The position numbers and the translations under genes are program-made. A stretch of 64,000 bases of DNA from Pseudomonadota bacterium (GTDB lineage Bacteria; Pseudomonadota; Alphaproteobacteria; Geminicoccales; Geminicoccaceae): contig JAUQQO010000018.1 in assembly GCA_030549795.1 (NCBI GenBank), positions 62,001 through 126,000 of the forward strand. Direction: 5' to 3'. The notes under the pieces were generated by a model. It saw nothing but the letters and a program-made list of their open reading frames with translations, had not been told where the DNA came from and did not search any database. Positions 26,621 to 35,175 of this stretch are shown here, in pieces. How positions within the stretch are numbered: the first letter of the stretch is position 1; each line of letters starts with the position of its first letter.

Positions 26621-27640
26621 TTAGGGCGTGACCTCGCGCATCAGTGCGCGCACCGCCGCGACGATCCCATCGGCGGTGAGGCCGTAGCGCGCCTGCAGCG
26701 TCGGCACCGTTCCGCATTCGATAAAGCGCATGGGAATGCCGACCCGCCGCAACGGACGATGGATTCCGGCCGCGAAGAGGGCCTCGACCACCTTGCTGCC
26801 GAGCCCACCCTCGATGAGGTGATTCTCGGCGGTGATCAGCACCTGAACGCGACGCGCGAAGTCCGTCACCGTTGCGGCGTCGAATGGGACGAGACAGGGG
26901 ACGTGCAGCACGCCCACAGAAAGCCCCTGACGCGCGAGCTCTTCGGCGGCATCGAGGGCGCGCTCGGTCATAAGGCCGGTTGCGATGATGCCGATCTCGC
27001 CCGGCTCGCGCAGGATCTGGGCGCGGCCAAAAGCGAAGCGGTAACCGTACCGGTCCAGGACGATCGGCACCTTGCCGCGCAGAATGCGCATGTACAGCGG
27101 CCGCGGCTCGGCTACGAAGGCCTCCACCACCTGTGCGATCTCGCAGGCATCGCAGGGATCGACGACGGTAAGACCGGGGATGGCGCTCATAAGTGCCAGA
27201 TCTTCGATGCCCTGATGGGTTGCGCCATAGCCCGTGGTGAGGCCCGGAAGCGCCGCGGCGATAGCAACGGGAAGCGCGCTCTTGGCGATCTGGATGGCGA
27301 TGAAGTCGTAAGCGCGGCGGGTGGCGAAGACGGCATAAGTGGTCGCAAAGGGCAGAAAGCCGGTTTTGGCGAGCCCCGCCGCGGCGCCGATGAGCGCCTG
27401 TTCGGCCATGCCGACGTTGAAGAAGCGATCGGGAAAGGCTTCGGCGAACGGTAAAAGGTCGGTGTACTTGGCGAGATCGGCTGTGAGCCCGACAAGCCGC
27501 GCCTCGCGCGCCGCTGCCGCGACCAGCGCCTTGCCGAAAGGCGCGCTCACGAACGGTCGGCCTTCGACCTCCTCGCTTTCGCCCATGCCCTTTGTGAAGG
27601 CCGGCTGTAGGTGTCCGGCGCGCGGTTGAACCTCGCTCAT
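26621..27640 (-). CDS. Transketolase C-terminal half (pyrimidine-binding and C domains)
   Basis: This 339-residue protein corresponds to the Pyr and C-terminal domains of transketolase. It has the ThDP-activating Glu in VGMAEQALIGAAAGLA, then FATTYAVFATRRAYDFI and GATHQGIEDLALMSAIPGLTVVDPCD, as in split transketolases. It needs the N-terminal half, encoded about 3.6 kb away at 31223-32107 on the same strand. The genes between them encode a TTQ amine dehydrogenase and its helpers. It starts 72 bases after the cytochrome c gene, so co-transcription is likely. Confidence 0.88.
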   Translation of the reverse strand: MSEVQPRAGHLQPAFTKGMGESEEVEGRPFVSAPFGKALVAAAAREARLVGLTADLAKYTDLLPFAEAFPDRFFNVGMAEQALIGAAAGLAKTGFLPFATTYAVFATRRAYDFIAIQIAKSALPVAIAAALPGLTTGYGATHQGIEDLALMSAIPGLTVVDPCDACEIAQVVEAFVAEPRPLYMRILRGKVPIVLDRYGYRFAFGRAQILREPGEIGIIATGLMTERALDAAEELARQGLSVGVLHVPCLVPFDAATVTDFARRVQVLITAENHLIEGGLGSKVVEALFAAGIHRPLRRVGIPMRFIECGTVPTLQARYGLTADGIVAAVRALMREVTP

Positions 27641-27712
27641 CGGCGCCTCCTGCGATCGGCTTCCCTTTTAGCAGGATCCGGGCGTTCCACCCAGGCGCCG
27701 AGCCGGCGCGCT

Positions 27713-28219
27713 TTAGCTGCGCGGTTCGGGGCTCTTGCCGATGCCGTCGTCGTCAGGTGCGAGCAGCCCGCGCGCCCGCAGCTCGGCGAGCATGCGCTCG
27801 CGCAGGCCCTTGCGGTCCTCGAGCGGGCGGCGGCGCGCAGCCGCCACCTCCTCGACCGTGAAGGGGGCGAAGTCCGGTGCCCGCTGCTCGCGGCCGTAGG
27901 TCTCGAGCACCCAATTCAGAACCGCCGTCAGCCGCGCGTCGTCGAGCACGCTGCGCGCCACCCCCGGCACCCTCATCAAGTAATCGCGTCCCTCCGGCAA
28001 ATGGGTAAAGAGACCGACGAAGCCGTCGAGGCGGGGGACGTGCCCGGGAGTCCCTTCGCCGGCGAGCCCGTGGCAGCCCTTGCACTTCAAGGCGTAATCG
28101 AGCCTTGCCCCGGTGTGGACCTCGACCGGTCGTCCGGGCGCGTAGTCCACCGCCCGCGCCGGACCGAGGCTCACGAGGAACAGGGCCAGGGTCGCGACGA
28201 GCGCGCGCACCGCGATCAC
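27713..28219 (-). CDS. c-type cytochrome of the amine dehydrogenase cluster
   Basis: This 168-residue protein has an N-terminal signal peptide (VRALVATLALFLVSLGPARA) and one heme motif CKGCH in YALKCKGCHGLAGEGTPG. The distal ligand could be the Met in YLMRVPGVARS. It starts at GTG 28219, overlapping the mauA stop (GTGA). It is a natural candidate for the electron acceptor of the amine dehydrogenase, in the place where mauC (amicyanin) occurs in classical mau clusters. The acceptor role is inferred from position. Confidence 0.82.
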   Translation of the reverse strand: MIAVRALVATLALFLVSLGPARAVDYAPGRPVEVHTGARLDYALKCKGCHGLAGEGTPGHVPRLDGFVGLFTHLPEGRDYLMRVPGVARSVLDDARLTAVLNWVLETYGREQRAPDFAPFTVEEVAAARRRPLEDRKGLRERMLAELRARGLLAPDDDGIGKSPEPRS

Positions 28220-28746
28220 GCCTTGCCGATCAGAACCTGGCTCGAGCAGTGGTAGACCATCGAGGGGGCGCCGAAGCACCACACGATGTCGTTGTTGAGC
28301 TCGGGCCGATAAGAAGGCATCTCGCCCTCGGTTCCGAGGCAGAAGCACATGCCGCAGCTGTCCTTGCCGCAGCAGTCCTGATAGGCGATGAGATACGCCT
28401 GCCCGTCGTCGGGATTGATACAGGTGCCGATCCAGCTCGTCGGCGAAGCGTAGGTGCCGGGTGGGCAGACGTTGACGGTACCGCCGCAGCAGGAGCACAA
28501 GTAACCATCAGAGGCGCAGTGGCGCCAATAGTTGCACTTCGTGGGATCGGTAGTCTGAGCGGTCTTGGCGAATTCGCTCGCGTGCGCGAGTTTGGCACGC
28601 GTCTTGTCGACGGGGAGAAGCGGCAGGACCGCGCCACCCACGAGCGCGGTCCCCAAGCGCGCCAGGATCCCGCGCCGCGAACTGCGCTGCGCGATGCGGC
28701 GGGCGGTGTGTTCCATCATGCGGTCGAAAGCGTCGAGGATGGTCAC
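28216..28746 (-). CDS. mauA: TTQ amine dehydrogenase light (beta) chain
   Basis: This 176-residue subunit carries the tryptophan tryptophylquinone cofactor. A Tat-like leader (SSRRGILARLGTALVGGAVLP, residues 22-42) precedes a cysteine-rich domain. The two cofactor tryptophans are Trp105 (SPTSWIGTC) and Trp156 (NDIVWCF). The acidic residues needed for TTQ formation and catalysis are Asp80 (CASDGYLC) and Asp124 (YQDCCG). There are 14 Cys after the leader, two more than in Paracoccus MauA: Cys87 (CSCCGG) and Cys131 (CCGKDSCG), a pattern I recall from aromatic amine dehydrogenase. The substrate (methylamine or a larger amine) is therefore open. GTG 28746 overlaps the mauD stop. Confidence 0.93.
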   Translation of the reverse strand: MTILDAFDRMMEHTARRIAQRSSRRGILARLGTALVGGAVLPLLPVDKTRAKLAHASEFAKTAQTTDPTKCNYWRHCASDGYLCSCCGGTVNVCPPGTYASPTSWIGTCINPDDGQAYLIAYQDCCGKDSCGMCFCLGTEGEMPSYRPELNNDIVWCFGAPSMVYHCSSQVLIGKA

Positions 28747-29396
28747 GGGTTCGTTCCTCCTTGAGCGGCAGGGGAAGTCGCAGCACCGTTGGGTCGCACG
28801 GCGCGTCGGGTCCCCGCGAGATAGTCCTGAATGGAGCTGAAGCCGGTCTCCTGCGCGACGAGCAGGCTCTCGAGATGCTCGCGCGAGTTCACGATCCCCT
28901 TCGCGCGCACCACACCCTCTGCATCGATCAGCACTGCGTAGGGCAATTTGCCGATCCCAAAGCGCATGCCGACGATGGGGGAAATAGCGAAGGGAAGATC
29001 TTCAACGCCATGTTCGCGCGCCATGGCACGATGCGCTTCGCGCTCGCCGTCACCCATGAGCACGAGCTCGACCGATTTGCGCTCGCTTCTCGCGAACGAC
29101 CGTACCGCACCCATGAGCTTTTTGCACATTGGGCAAATCGGCGAGACGAAGAGCAACAGCTGGCTTTTGCCATCCGCGCGCACGCCGCCCACGTGTAGCT
29201 TGCGCCCCTCGAGGTCGAGCAGGTCGAACTCGGGCGCCTTCTCGCCGATTTCCACGGCTGTGGGGGTGGCCATTGCGCCGAGCGGTGCTACCCGTTCGTG
29301 CAGCACCCCGACTTGTCGGGCGAGGGCGAGCACCGTCAGGCTCAAGACCGCAACCACGATCCACAAGAGAATATCGGAGACGACGAGCGGGTCCAA
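28743..29396 (-). CDS. mauD: Thioredoxin-like maturation protein MauD
   Basis: This 217-residue protein has an N-terminal membrane anchor (residues 7-26) and a thioredoxin-fold domain with a CPMC active site in LFVSPICPMCKKLMGAV. MauD is needed for correct disulfide formation in the light chain, which would have up to seven disulfides here. It starts six bases after mauE and its stop overlaps the mauA start (GTGA), so it is coupled to its client. Confidence 0.92.
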   Translation of the reverse strand: MDPLVVSDILLWIVVAVLSLTVLALARQVGVLHERVAPLGAMATPTAVEIGEKAPEFDLLDLEGRKLHVGGVRADGKSQLLLFVSPICPMCKKLMGAVRSFARSERKSVELVLMGDGEREAHRAMAREHGVEDLPFAISPIVGMRFGIGKLPYAVLIDAEGVVRAKGIVNSREHLESLLVAQETGFSSIQDYLAGTRRAVRPNGAATSPAAQGGTNP

Positions 29397-29401
29397 AGTC
29401 C

Positions 29402-29959
29402 CTACCTCCCGGACTTGAGGCGCCCGAGCGGAGCCAAGCCGGCAAGCCGGCTGAACGCCGCATAGAGTGCGAGAAGGGCTAATGAGCCGAAGACGATCGG
29501 AACGAGCTCCAAAAGGTGCGGAACATCGCTGGCCGGGCGCGTAACGAGAAGGGCCGCCAGAGCGGCGAGCAAAAGGTTACGGACCACGAGCGACCAGCTG
29601 ATCCGCTCCTTCTGTCGACCGATAAAACAACCGCAGTCGATTTCGGTGCGGCCGCGCAGGATGTTGATCGTCATGGCGAGCGCGAAGAGGAGGAGAAGGG
29701 CGAGCGCGAGCACCGCACCATAAGGGCGGGAGGGTGGGAGGAGCACCGCCACTCCGGCTGCGATCTCCCCCCAGGGAAGAGTGCGCGCAAAGGGCTCCGT
29801 CCAGCGCTCGGGCAGGATCCGATAGTCCGCAACGATGCCGATGACTTCGTCCATCGCGCGCAGTTTGCTCACCGCGCTCGGCAGGAAGATCCCTGCGAGG
29901 ACGAGCGCTCCCACCCAATGGAAAGCAGGTGCTTGCAGCGCGTCCACGCGTCCCCTCAC
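29402..29959 (-). CDS. mauE: Membrane maturation protein MauE
   Basis: This 185-residue integral membrane protein has four or five helices and a DoxX/MauE-like N terminus (FHWVGALVLAGIFLPSAVSKL). The conserved Cys-x-Cys sits in RTEIDCGCFIGRQK near residue 110 and probably passes oxidising equivalents to MauD. GTG 29959 overlaps the mauB stop as GTGA. The gene order B-E-D-A is that of known mau and aau clusters. Confidence 0.9.
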   Translation of the reverse strand: MRGRVDALQAPAFHWVGALVLAGIFLPSAVSKLRAMDEVIGIVADYRILPERWTEPFARTLPWGEIAAGVAVLLPPSRPYGAVLALALLLLFALAMTINILRGRTEIDCGCFIGRQKERISWSLVVRNLLLAALAALLVTRPASDVPHLLELVPIVFGSLALLALYAAFSRLAGLAPLGRLKSGR

Positions 29960-31149
29960 TCACCGAAGGTGTAAAGGAGCCAGGGCGAGATGCCGAGAGC
30001 GCTGCGCTCGGCCTTCTTCTGCCAGGTGGTGGTATCGTACGACATCAAGATCGCGGTCTCGGTGAGCGCGAACAGCAACGGTTTCTCGTCCTGGCTTACG
30101 GCGATGGTCGGGCTGTGATGGTCGAGCGGCAGACGATGGACGCGTTTTTTCGCGGCGACATCGAACACCCAAACCTCATCGCCAGCTTGCTTATGAGTCC
30201 ACTTGCCGCCCTTGTGCATGGTCACGAACAGGCGGTTGGAGGCGGCATGGAACGCGGCGAGCTGCCAGCCGCCGGGCCGCCATTCTTCATCCCCGGGGCC
30301 CTGCAGTTTCCAGCGCTCGCCCACTTTCGGCATGCCGTCGAGCGTTACCGGATAGACCCAGCCATCATAAGAGATGAAGAACGCCCGCTTGGACGGCCGG
30401 TGCACAGCGGCATGCTCGAAGACCGGATCGTTCTGCGAATCGAACCAGGGCTCGGAGAGCTCGGTCTTGGTGAGTTTGCCGGAAGCGTCGAAGGTCAGAT
30501 GCACGAAGCGTCCGTCGGGGCAGATCGACGCGACGCTGTTGGTGCCGGTTGCAAAGGCGAGCGAACAACCCTGCGTATCGAGCTCGCCCAGATATTTCAT
30601 CTCGTTCACATCGACCACGCTCAAGGAGAAGGCGGGGTCCATGTTGAACGAGAACAGATAGCGACCATCGTGGGAGAGCGTAGCATTGTGTTTTTTCGGC
30701 ACGACCAAGAAGCGGCCGTTGGGCAGGATCACCTCGCCTAACGGATCAAGGGTCTTGGTGTCCCATGCGGTGACGACGTCGGTGCGCGTGCCGCGCGAGC
30801 CCCGTGACCAATAAGTCTCGGCGATCCAAAACCGGCTCTTGTCGTGGCTGAGTACCGCATTGGGCAGATAGCCACCATTGACCATGCCCTTGATCGAGAG
30901 ATCGTCGCCGTCGAGGATCCACATTTTGGAGGCGACGAGGTAGGGGAACACGGGTTCGAGGACGTAGATCCAGCGCGGGCTGGGTTCGGGCAACACGGCA
31001 GTCGGATGGTCTTCTTGGGTCGGCAGCGCCGCCTGCGGCGGCATCTGAGCCGGGATCGGAGTCGCCGGTTGTGCCCACGCCTCAACGAGAGCCCCGCTCA
31101 ACCAAGCCCCGATCGACAACAGGGCGAAACGCATCGCGTACACTCGCAT
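29956..31149 (-). CDS. mauB: TTQ amine dehydrogenase heavy (alpha) chain
   Basis: This 397-residue periplasmic subunit has a signal peptide (MRVYAMRFALLSIGAWLSGALVEAWAQ) and a seven-bladed propeller of YVTN/MADH heavy-chain type. Recognisable stretches are YVLEPVFPYLVASKMWILDGDDL, MVNGGYLPNAVLSHDKSRFWIAETYWSRGSRG and the C-terminal RLFVTMHKGGKWTHKQAGDEVWVFD. I chose ATG 31149 because GAGGGGGGCC lies directly upstream; 31164 and 31131 are alternatives. It heads the B-E-D-A set and lies 73 bases downstream of the transketolase N-half. Confidence 0.93.
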   Translation of the reverse strand: MRVYAMRFALLSIGAWLSGALVEAWAQPATPIPAQMPPQAALPTQEDHPTAVLPEPSPRWIYVLEPVFPYLVASKMWILDGDDLSIKGMVNGGYLPNAVLSHDKSRFWIAETYWSRGSRGTRTDVVTAWDTKTLDPLGEVILPNGRFLVVPKKHNATLSHDGRYLFSFNMDPAFSLSVVDVNEMKYLGELDTQGCSLAFATGTNSVASICPDGRFVHLTFDASGKLTKTELSEPWFDSQNDPVFEHAAVHRPSKRAFFISYDGWVYPVTLDGMPKVGERWKLQGPGDEEWRPGGWQLAAFHAASNRLFVTMHKGGKWTHKQAGDEVWVFDVAAKKRVHRLPLDHHSPTIAVSQDEKPLLFALTETAILMSYDTTTWQKKAERSALGISPWLLYTFGE

Positions 31150-31222
31150 AGGCCCCCCTCGCATTGTCGGCCCGCGCCCTCACTATTAAGCATGACGCGT
31201 GCCAGTTGGTATTATCCGGCTG

Positions 31223-32107
31223 CTACGACCCGTCGAACGCCTCCGGATAGCTTGTTCCGCGCACGGACTGAGCGTAAGTTGCCTCGAGTTCGTCCAAAAT
31301 GACCGCCCACTCGTCCGGCTCGACGCGGATGAAATGCGCCTTCTCCCGGCGCTCGAGGCGCGGCACGCCCTTGCCCGGCAGAGTTCGACAGATGATCGCC
31401 TTGGGGCGGCCGTCGCGGGCGCGGGCGCGCGTAAGCGCCGAAACGATCGCCGCCATGTCGTTGCCGTCGATCTCTTGCGTGTCGAAGCCGAAGGCGCGCC
31501 ACTTCTCGGCCAAGGGTTCGAGGGTGACGACGATCGTCCCGTCCGCTTGGATCCCGTTAGCATCGACGATCGCCACCAGCTGATCGAGGCCGAAGGTGAC
31601 GGCGGCGAGTGCCGCCTCCCAGGTCGAGCCCTCCTGGCACTCGCCATCGGAGAGCTCGCAAAAGACGCGCGCCTCCGATCCGGCAAGGCGCAGACCCAAG
31701 GCCATGCCGATGGCAACCGGCAGGCCGTGGCCCAACGAGCCACCCGTCACTTCCACCCCGGGCGAGCTGTCGAGCGCGCTCATATCGAGCCGGCTGTCAT
31801 CGGTCGCAAAGGTCGACAGCTCCTCGCGCGCGAGCGCCCCCGCTTCGGCGAGCGTCGCCCACAAGAGCATCGCGTAATGGCCGGTGGAAAGGACGAAACG
31901 GTCGCGCTCCGGCCAATTGAGATCGCGCGGATCCCAGCGCAGCTCGTGGAAAAAGAGCGCCGCCATGACATCGGCGAAGCCGAGGGCTTGCCCGAGATAG
32001 CCCTGGCCCTTGCCGGTGGCGAGGAGGATGCAGCTGCGTCGGATCGCATGCGCAGACGCGCGCAACCGCTCGAGATCAGCGGATGGCGGCGGATGGTTGC
32101 GCAGCAT
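31223..32107 (-). CDS. Transketolase N-terminal half (ThDP pyrophosphate-binding domain)
   Basis: This 294-residue protein matches the N-terminal half of split transketolases. It has GKGQGYLGQALGFADVMAAL near the N terminus, DRFVLSTGHYAMLLWATLAEAG, the glycine-rich SLGHGLPVAIGMALGLRL, and the ThDP-metal motif SDGECQEGSTWEAALAA...VDANGIQ (GDG-N motif with Ser for the first Gly). It would pair with the C-half at 26621-27640. ATG 32107 was chosen because residues upstream of it do not look like the family. It lies upstream of mauB on the same strand. Confidence 0.85.
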   Translation of the reverse strand: MLRNHPPPSADLERLRASAHAIRRSCILLATGKGQGYLGQALGFADVMAALFFHELRWDPRDLNWPERDRFVLSTGHYAMLLWATLAEAGALAREELSTFATDDSRLDMSALDSSPGVEVTGGSLGHGLPVAIGMALGLRLAGSEARVFCELSDGECQEGSTWEAALAAVTFGLDQLVAIVDANGIQADGTIVVTLEPLAEKWRAFGFDTQEIDGNDMAAIVSALTRARARDGRPKAIICRTLPGKGVPRLERREKAHFIRVEPDEWAVILDELEATYAQSVRGTSYPEAFDGS

Positions 32108-32251
32108 CGCTCGACCACCTCCCAAGCACCGAGGCTGCGCCAGCGCGCGCGAGCGGTCAACGGCTCTTGGCGGATGGCTGCGCAACCCAACGCGAACCGG
32201 CTGCTTTTTGAGCCACCTGCTCGCATCCGCGCATCGACCGCGCTTCACGCG

Positions 32252-33088
32252 TCAGCGGTCCAGCCATTGCATGCGGATCTTCTCGCCAATCAGACAATCG
32301 ATCCGCTTTTCCGGCGCACGGGCTGCCGCCGGGATCACCTCCGCGGTGCGGCCTGCCACTTCGAGCCACAGCTTCTGGCGGATGGCGGGGACGAACTGTT
32401 CTTTCTCCCGCACTGGAATGACGAAAGAACCGGGCCCGCCCGTCACGCAGTCTTCGTAGTAGATGTCGAGATCGGGGATGCTGCCGAAGCCGGGATGGGG
32501 GTCTTTGAGCATGATCGGCAGGCCGTTGATCACGATGCCGCGCGCGAGCACGGCATCGCGCACCGGCTCGATCATCGGCCCGGCGTTGTTGGGTCCATCG
32601 CCGGAGACGTCGATCACCCGCCGAAGGCCTTGGTAGGGACTCTTATCGAAGAGGTCCGCTGCGAACAAAAGCGCCGCTGAGATCGACGTCCAGCGTTCGC
32701 GGCTGAGCGGAGCTTCGGCGAGTTCGGCTGCGAAGGCCTGCGCGCTTTGCGGCCCATCGATGAGCCGCCAGGGCACCACCACCTGCTGCCAGGAGGGTCC
32801 CGACCATTCGACGTAGGTGACCGCGATGCGCCCAAAACCACCGGCGCGGATCGCGTGGATCACTTCCGGTGCGGTGATCGCTTCGAGATAGCCCCGGCGC
32901 TGCAGTTCCTGCTCGTCGAGATCCATCGAGCGCGACACATCGACGGCGAGCACGAGCTCGAGGTCGACCGGTATGGCCTGCGCCCGAGCCGTCCCGCAGC
33001 CGCCTATGAGGACCGCGATCGCGACCAACCACCCGACTACCGCCGCGCTCGGCATGGCGCGTCGTTCCAAAAAGACCTTCTTGCCCAC
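32252..33088 (-). CDS. DUF1194 VWA-like lipoprotein
   Basis: This protein of about 278 residues has a von Willebrand A-like fold. The start VDLELVLAVDVSRSMDLDEQELQR holds the MIDAS-type DxSxS pattern, and RVIDVSGDGPNNAGP carries the later Asp. The signal segment ends LIGGC, a lipobox, so it is probably a lipoprotein. I chose GTG 33088 because the later ATG (33055) would leave the signal peptide without basic residues. The role is unknown. It is divergent from the formate-THF ligase gene. Confidence 0.75.
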   Translation of the reverse strand: MGKKVFLERRAMPSAAVVGWLVAIAVLIGGCGTARAQAIPVDLELVLAVDVSRSMDLDEQELQRRGYLEAITAPEVIHAIRAGGFGRIAVTYVEWSGPSWQQVVVPWRLIDGPQSAQAFAAELAEAPLSRERWTSISAALLFAADLFDKSPYQGLRRVIDVSGDGPNNAGPMIEPVRDAVLARGIVINGLPIMLKDPHPGFGSIPDLDIYYEDCVTGGPGSFVIPVREKEQFVPAIRQKLWLEVAGRTAEVIPAAARAPEKRIDCLIGEKIRMQWLDR

Positions 33089-33246
33089 ACTGCGATGGCG
33101 CGCTCGTGCCGTCAACGGCGGCGGCATCGGCCCGGCCCGATCTTGAGGCGCAACGCGCTCGCGCTGCCCACACATGACACCACCGCGCGACGTCCTTAGC
33201 CTGCAGCAGGCGTGCACGGCTGCCCGTCGCTTCGGAGATCGCGCTT

Positions 33247-34968
33247 ATGGCGCTCGGCTTTTCGTTCGAGGGGCCCATCCCCCAGGCATCGCCGCGGCCG
33301 ATCGCGGAGGTCGCTGAGGAGCTCGGCGTTCCCGCTTCTGCGCTCCTTCCTTACGGTCGCGATGTCGCCAAGGTCGACCTCGCGTGGTTGCGCGAACAGG
33401 GAGCACAGCTGCGCGGGCGACTCGTGCTCGTGACCGCGATCACGCCCACGCCCGCTGGCGAGGGCAAGACGACGACCGCGATCGGGCTCACGGATGCGCT
33501 GCGCCGGCTCGGTCGGCGCGCTGTGGTCTGTTTGCGCGAGCCTTCCTTGGGTCCCACGCTCGGCGCCAAGGGGGGTGCCACCGGTGCCGGGCGGGCGCGC
33601 CTGGTGCCGAGCGCGCGCATCGATCTGCACTTCACCGGCGACTTCAACGCCATCGCGAGCGCTCACAACCTGCTCGCAGCGTTGATCGACAACCATCTGC
33701 ACTGGGGCAACGAGCTCGCCCTCGATCCCCGCCAGGTGAGCTGGCGGCGGGTGATCGACCTCGATGATCGCGCCTTGCGGTCGATCATCGTCGGTCTCGG
33801 CGGGACGGCGAACGGCGTGCCGCGCGAAACCGGCTTCGACATCACCGCCGCTTCCGAGGTCATGGCGATCTTTTGCCTGGCGCGAGATCTCGCCGATCTC
33901 GAAGCCCGGCTCGAGCGGATCGTGATCGGCGCGGATCGCCACGGCAGGCCCGTACGCGCTGCGGCGCTCGGCGCACCGGCGCCTATGACCGCGCTTTTAG
34001 CGGAGGCCTTCGCCCCCAACCTCGTCCAGACGCTCGAGGGTTCGCCGGCGTTCGTCCACGGCGGGCCGTTCGCCAACATCGCCCACGGCTGCAACAGCGC
34101 GATCGCCACCCGCAGCGCGCTCGCGCTCGCCGAGATCGTGGTCACCGAGGCTGGTTTTGGGGCCGATCTTGGAGCCGAGAAATTCGTGAACATCAAGGCG
34201 CGGGAAAGCGGCCTCTTTCCCGATCTCGCGGTGCTCGTGGTGAGCGTGCGGGCTTTACGCTACCACGGCGGCGCGACGCGCGACGCTCTCGAGCGGCCAG
34301 ATCCCGAGGCGGTGGCGCGCGGGCTCGCCAATCTCGAACGCCACCTCGCCATCCTTTCCCGCTTGCGCGTGCCGACGGTGGTGGCGATCAACCGATTCCC
34401 CCATGACAGCGACGCCGAACATGCGCTCGTGCGGGAACGCTGCGCGCGCCTGAGCGTGCCGAGCGCCCTTTGTACGCACCATGACGAGGGCGGAGCTGGG
34501 GCGCTCGAGCTCGCTGAACGAGTGCTCGCCGCGCTGTTCGGCGATCGTGCCGATGCGGCCGGCGGGGCGGATGGGTCGTCCGCGTGCGAGGACCGAACGC
34601 GTCTTCTCTATCCCGACGACATGCCCTTGCGCGAGAAGATCGCCTTGGTCGCCCGTGAGATCTACGGAGCCGCCGATGTCTTGTTCGAGAAAGCCGCTGC
34701 GCAGTCCTTGGATCGCTTCGAAGCCTGGGGTTTCGGTCGGCTTTCGGTGTGTATGGCCAAAACCCCTTTGAGCCTTTCGGCTGATGCGAGCCTGCGCGGA
34801 GCGCCACGGGATTTCACCTTTCCCGTCCGCGCGGTTCGTCTTGCCGCCGGGGCGGGCTTCGTCGTGGTCCTCGCGGGCGAAGTGACCACCATGCCGGGTC
34901 TGCCGCGGCGACCGGCGGCACTCGATCTGCGCCTCGATGCGCGCGGGCAAATCCAGGGATTGCGCTGA
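33247..34968 (+). CDS. fhs: Formate-tetrahydrofolate ligase
   Basis: This 573-residue enzyme makes 10-formyl-THF from formate, THF and ATP. The P-loop TPTPAGEGKTTTAIGL is at about residues 69-84, followed by REPSLGPTLGAKGGATGAG, FTGDFNAIASAHNLLAALIDNH, DITAASEVMAIFCLA, and EAGFGADLGAEKFVNIKAR. The length is slightly above the usual 555-560. Formate could come from the amine dehydrogenase/aldehyde route or the medium, and FDH competes for it. It is monocistronic here. Confidence 0.95.
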   Translation: MALGFSFEGPIPQASPRPIAEVAEELGVPASALLPYGRDVAKVDLAWLREQGAQLRGRLVLVTAITPTPAGEGKTTTAIGLTDALRRLGRRAVVCLREPSLGPTLGAKGGATGAGRARLVPSARIDLHFTGDFNAIASAHNLLAALIDNHLHWGNELALDPRQVSWRRVIDLDDRALRSIIVGLGGTANGVPRETGFDITAASEVMAIFCLARDLADLEARLERIVIGADRHGRPVRAAALGAPAPMTALLAEAFAPNLVQTLEGSPAFVHGGPFANIAHGCNSAIATRSALALAEIVVTEAGFGADLGAEKFVNIKARESGLFPDLAVLVVSVRALRYHGGATRDALERPDPEAVARGLANLERHLAILSRLRVPTVVAINRFPHDSDAEHALVRERCARLSVPSALCTHHDEGGAGALELAERVLAALFGDRADAAGGADGSSACEDRTRLLYPDDMPLREKIALVAREIYGAADVLFEKAAAQSLDRFEAWGFGRLSVCMAKTPLSLSADASLRGAPRDFTFPVRAVRLAAGAGFVVVLAGEVTTMPGLPRRPAALDLRLDARGQIQGLR

Positions 34969-35080
34969 AGATTGCGCGATCCGAGCCGCACCTGCGCACG
35001 GCCGAGCGGGGTCGAAGTCGACCAACGCCCGGCTCATCTCCGCGCTCCTCGGGTTCGGCCTTAGGGGTCGCAAATCCGCA

Positions 35081-35175
35081 TAACCGATGGCCTACGCGCC
35101 GCGCGGCGCGCGGCCGGGCTCGATTGGTGTCGGATTCGGGTCCTCTGATCTGAGGGTGCCCTGCGCCATCGGTTA
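35081..35175. repeat. 11-bp inverted repeat flanking the fhs-folE gap
   Basis: TAACCGATGGC (35081-35091) is matched by GCCATCGGTTA (35165-35175), a perfect inverted repeat with a 73-base spacer. The right copy includes the stop codon of folE. It lies in the 204-base gap between the convergent fhs and folE genes. It could act in RNA 3' ends or be a coincidence. Confidence 0.35.
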
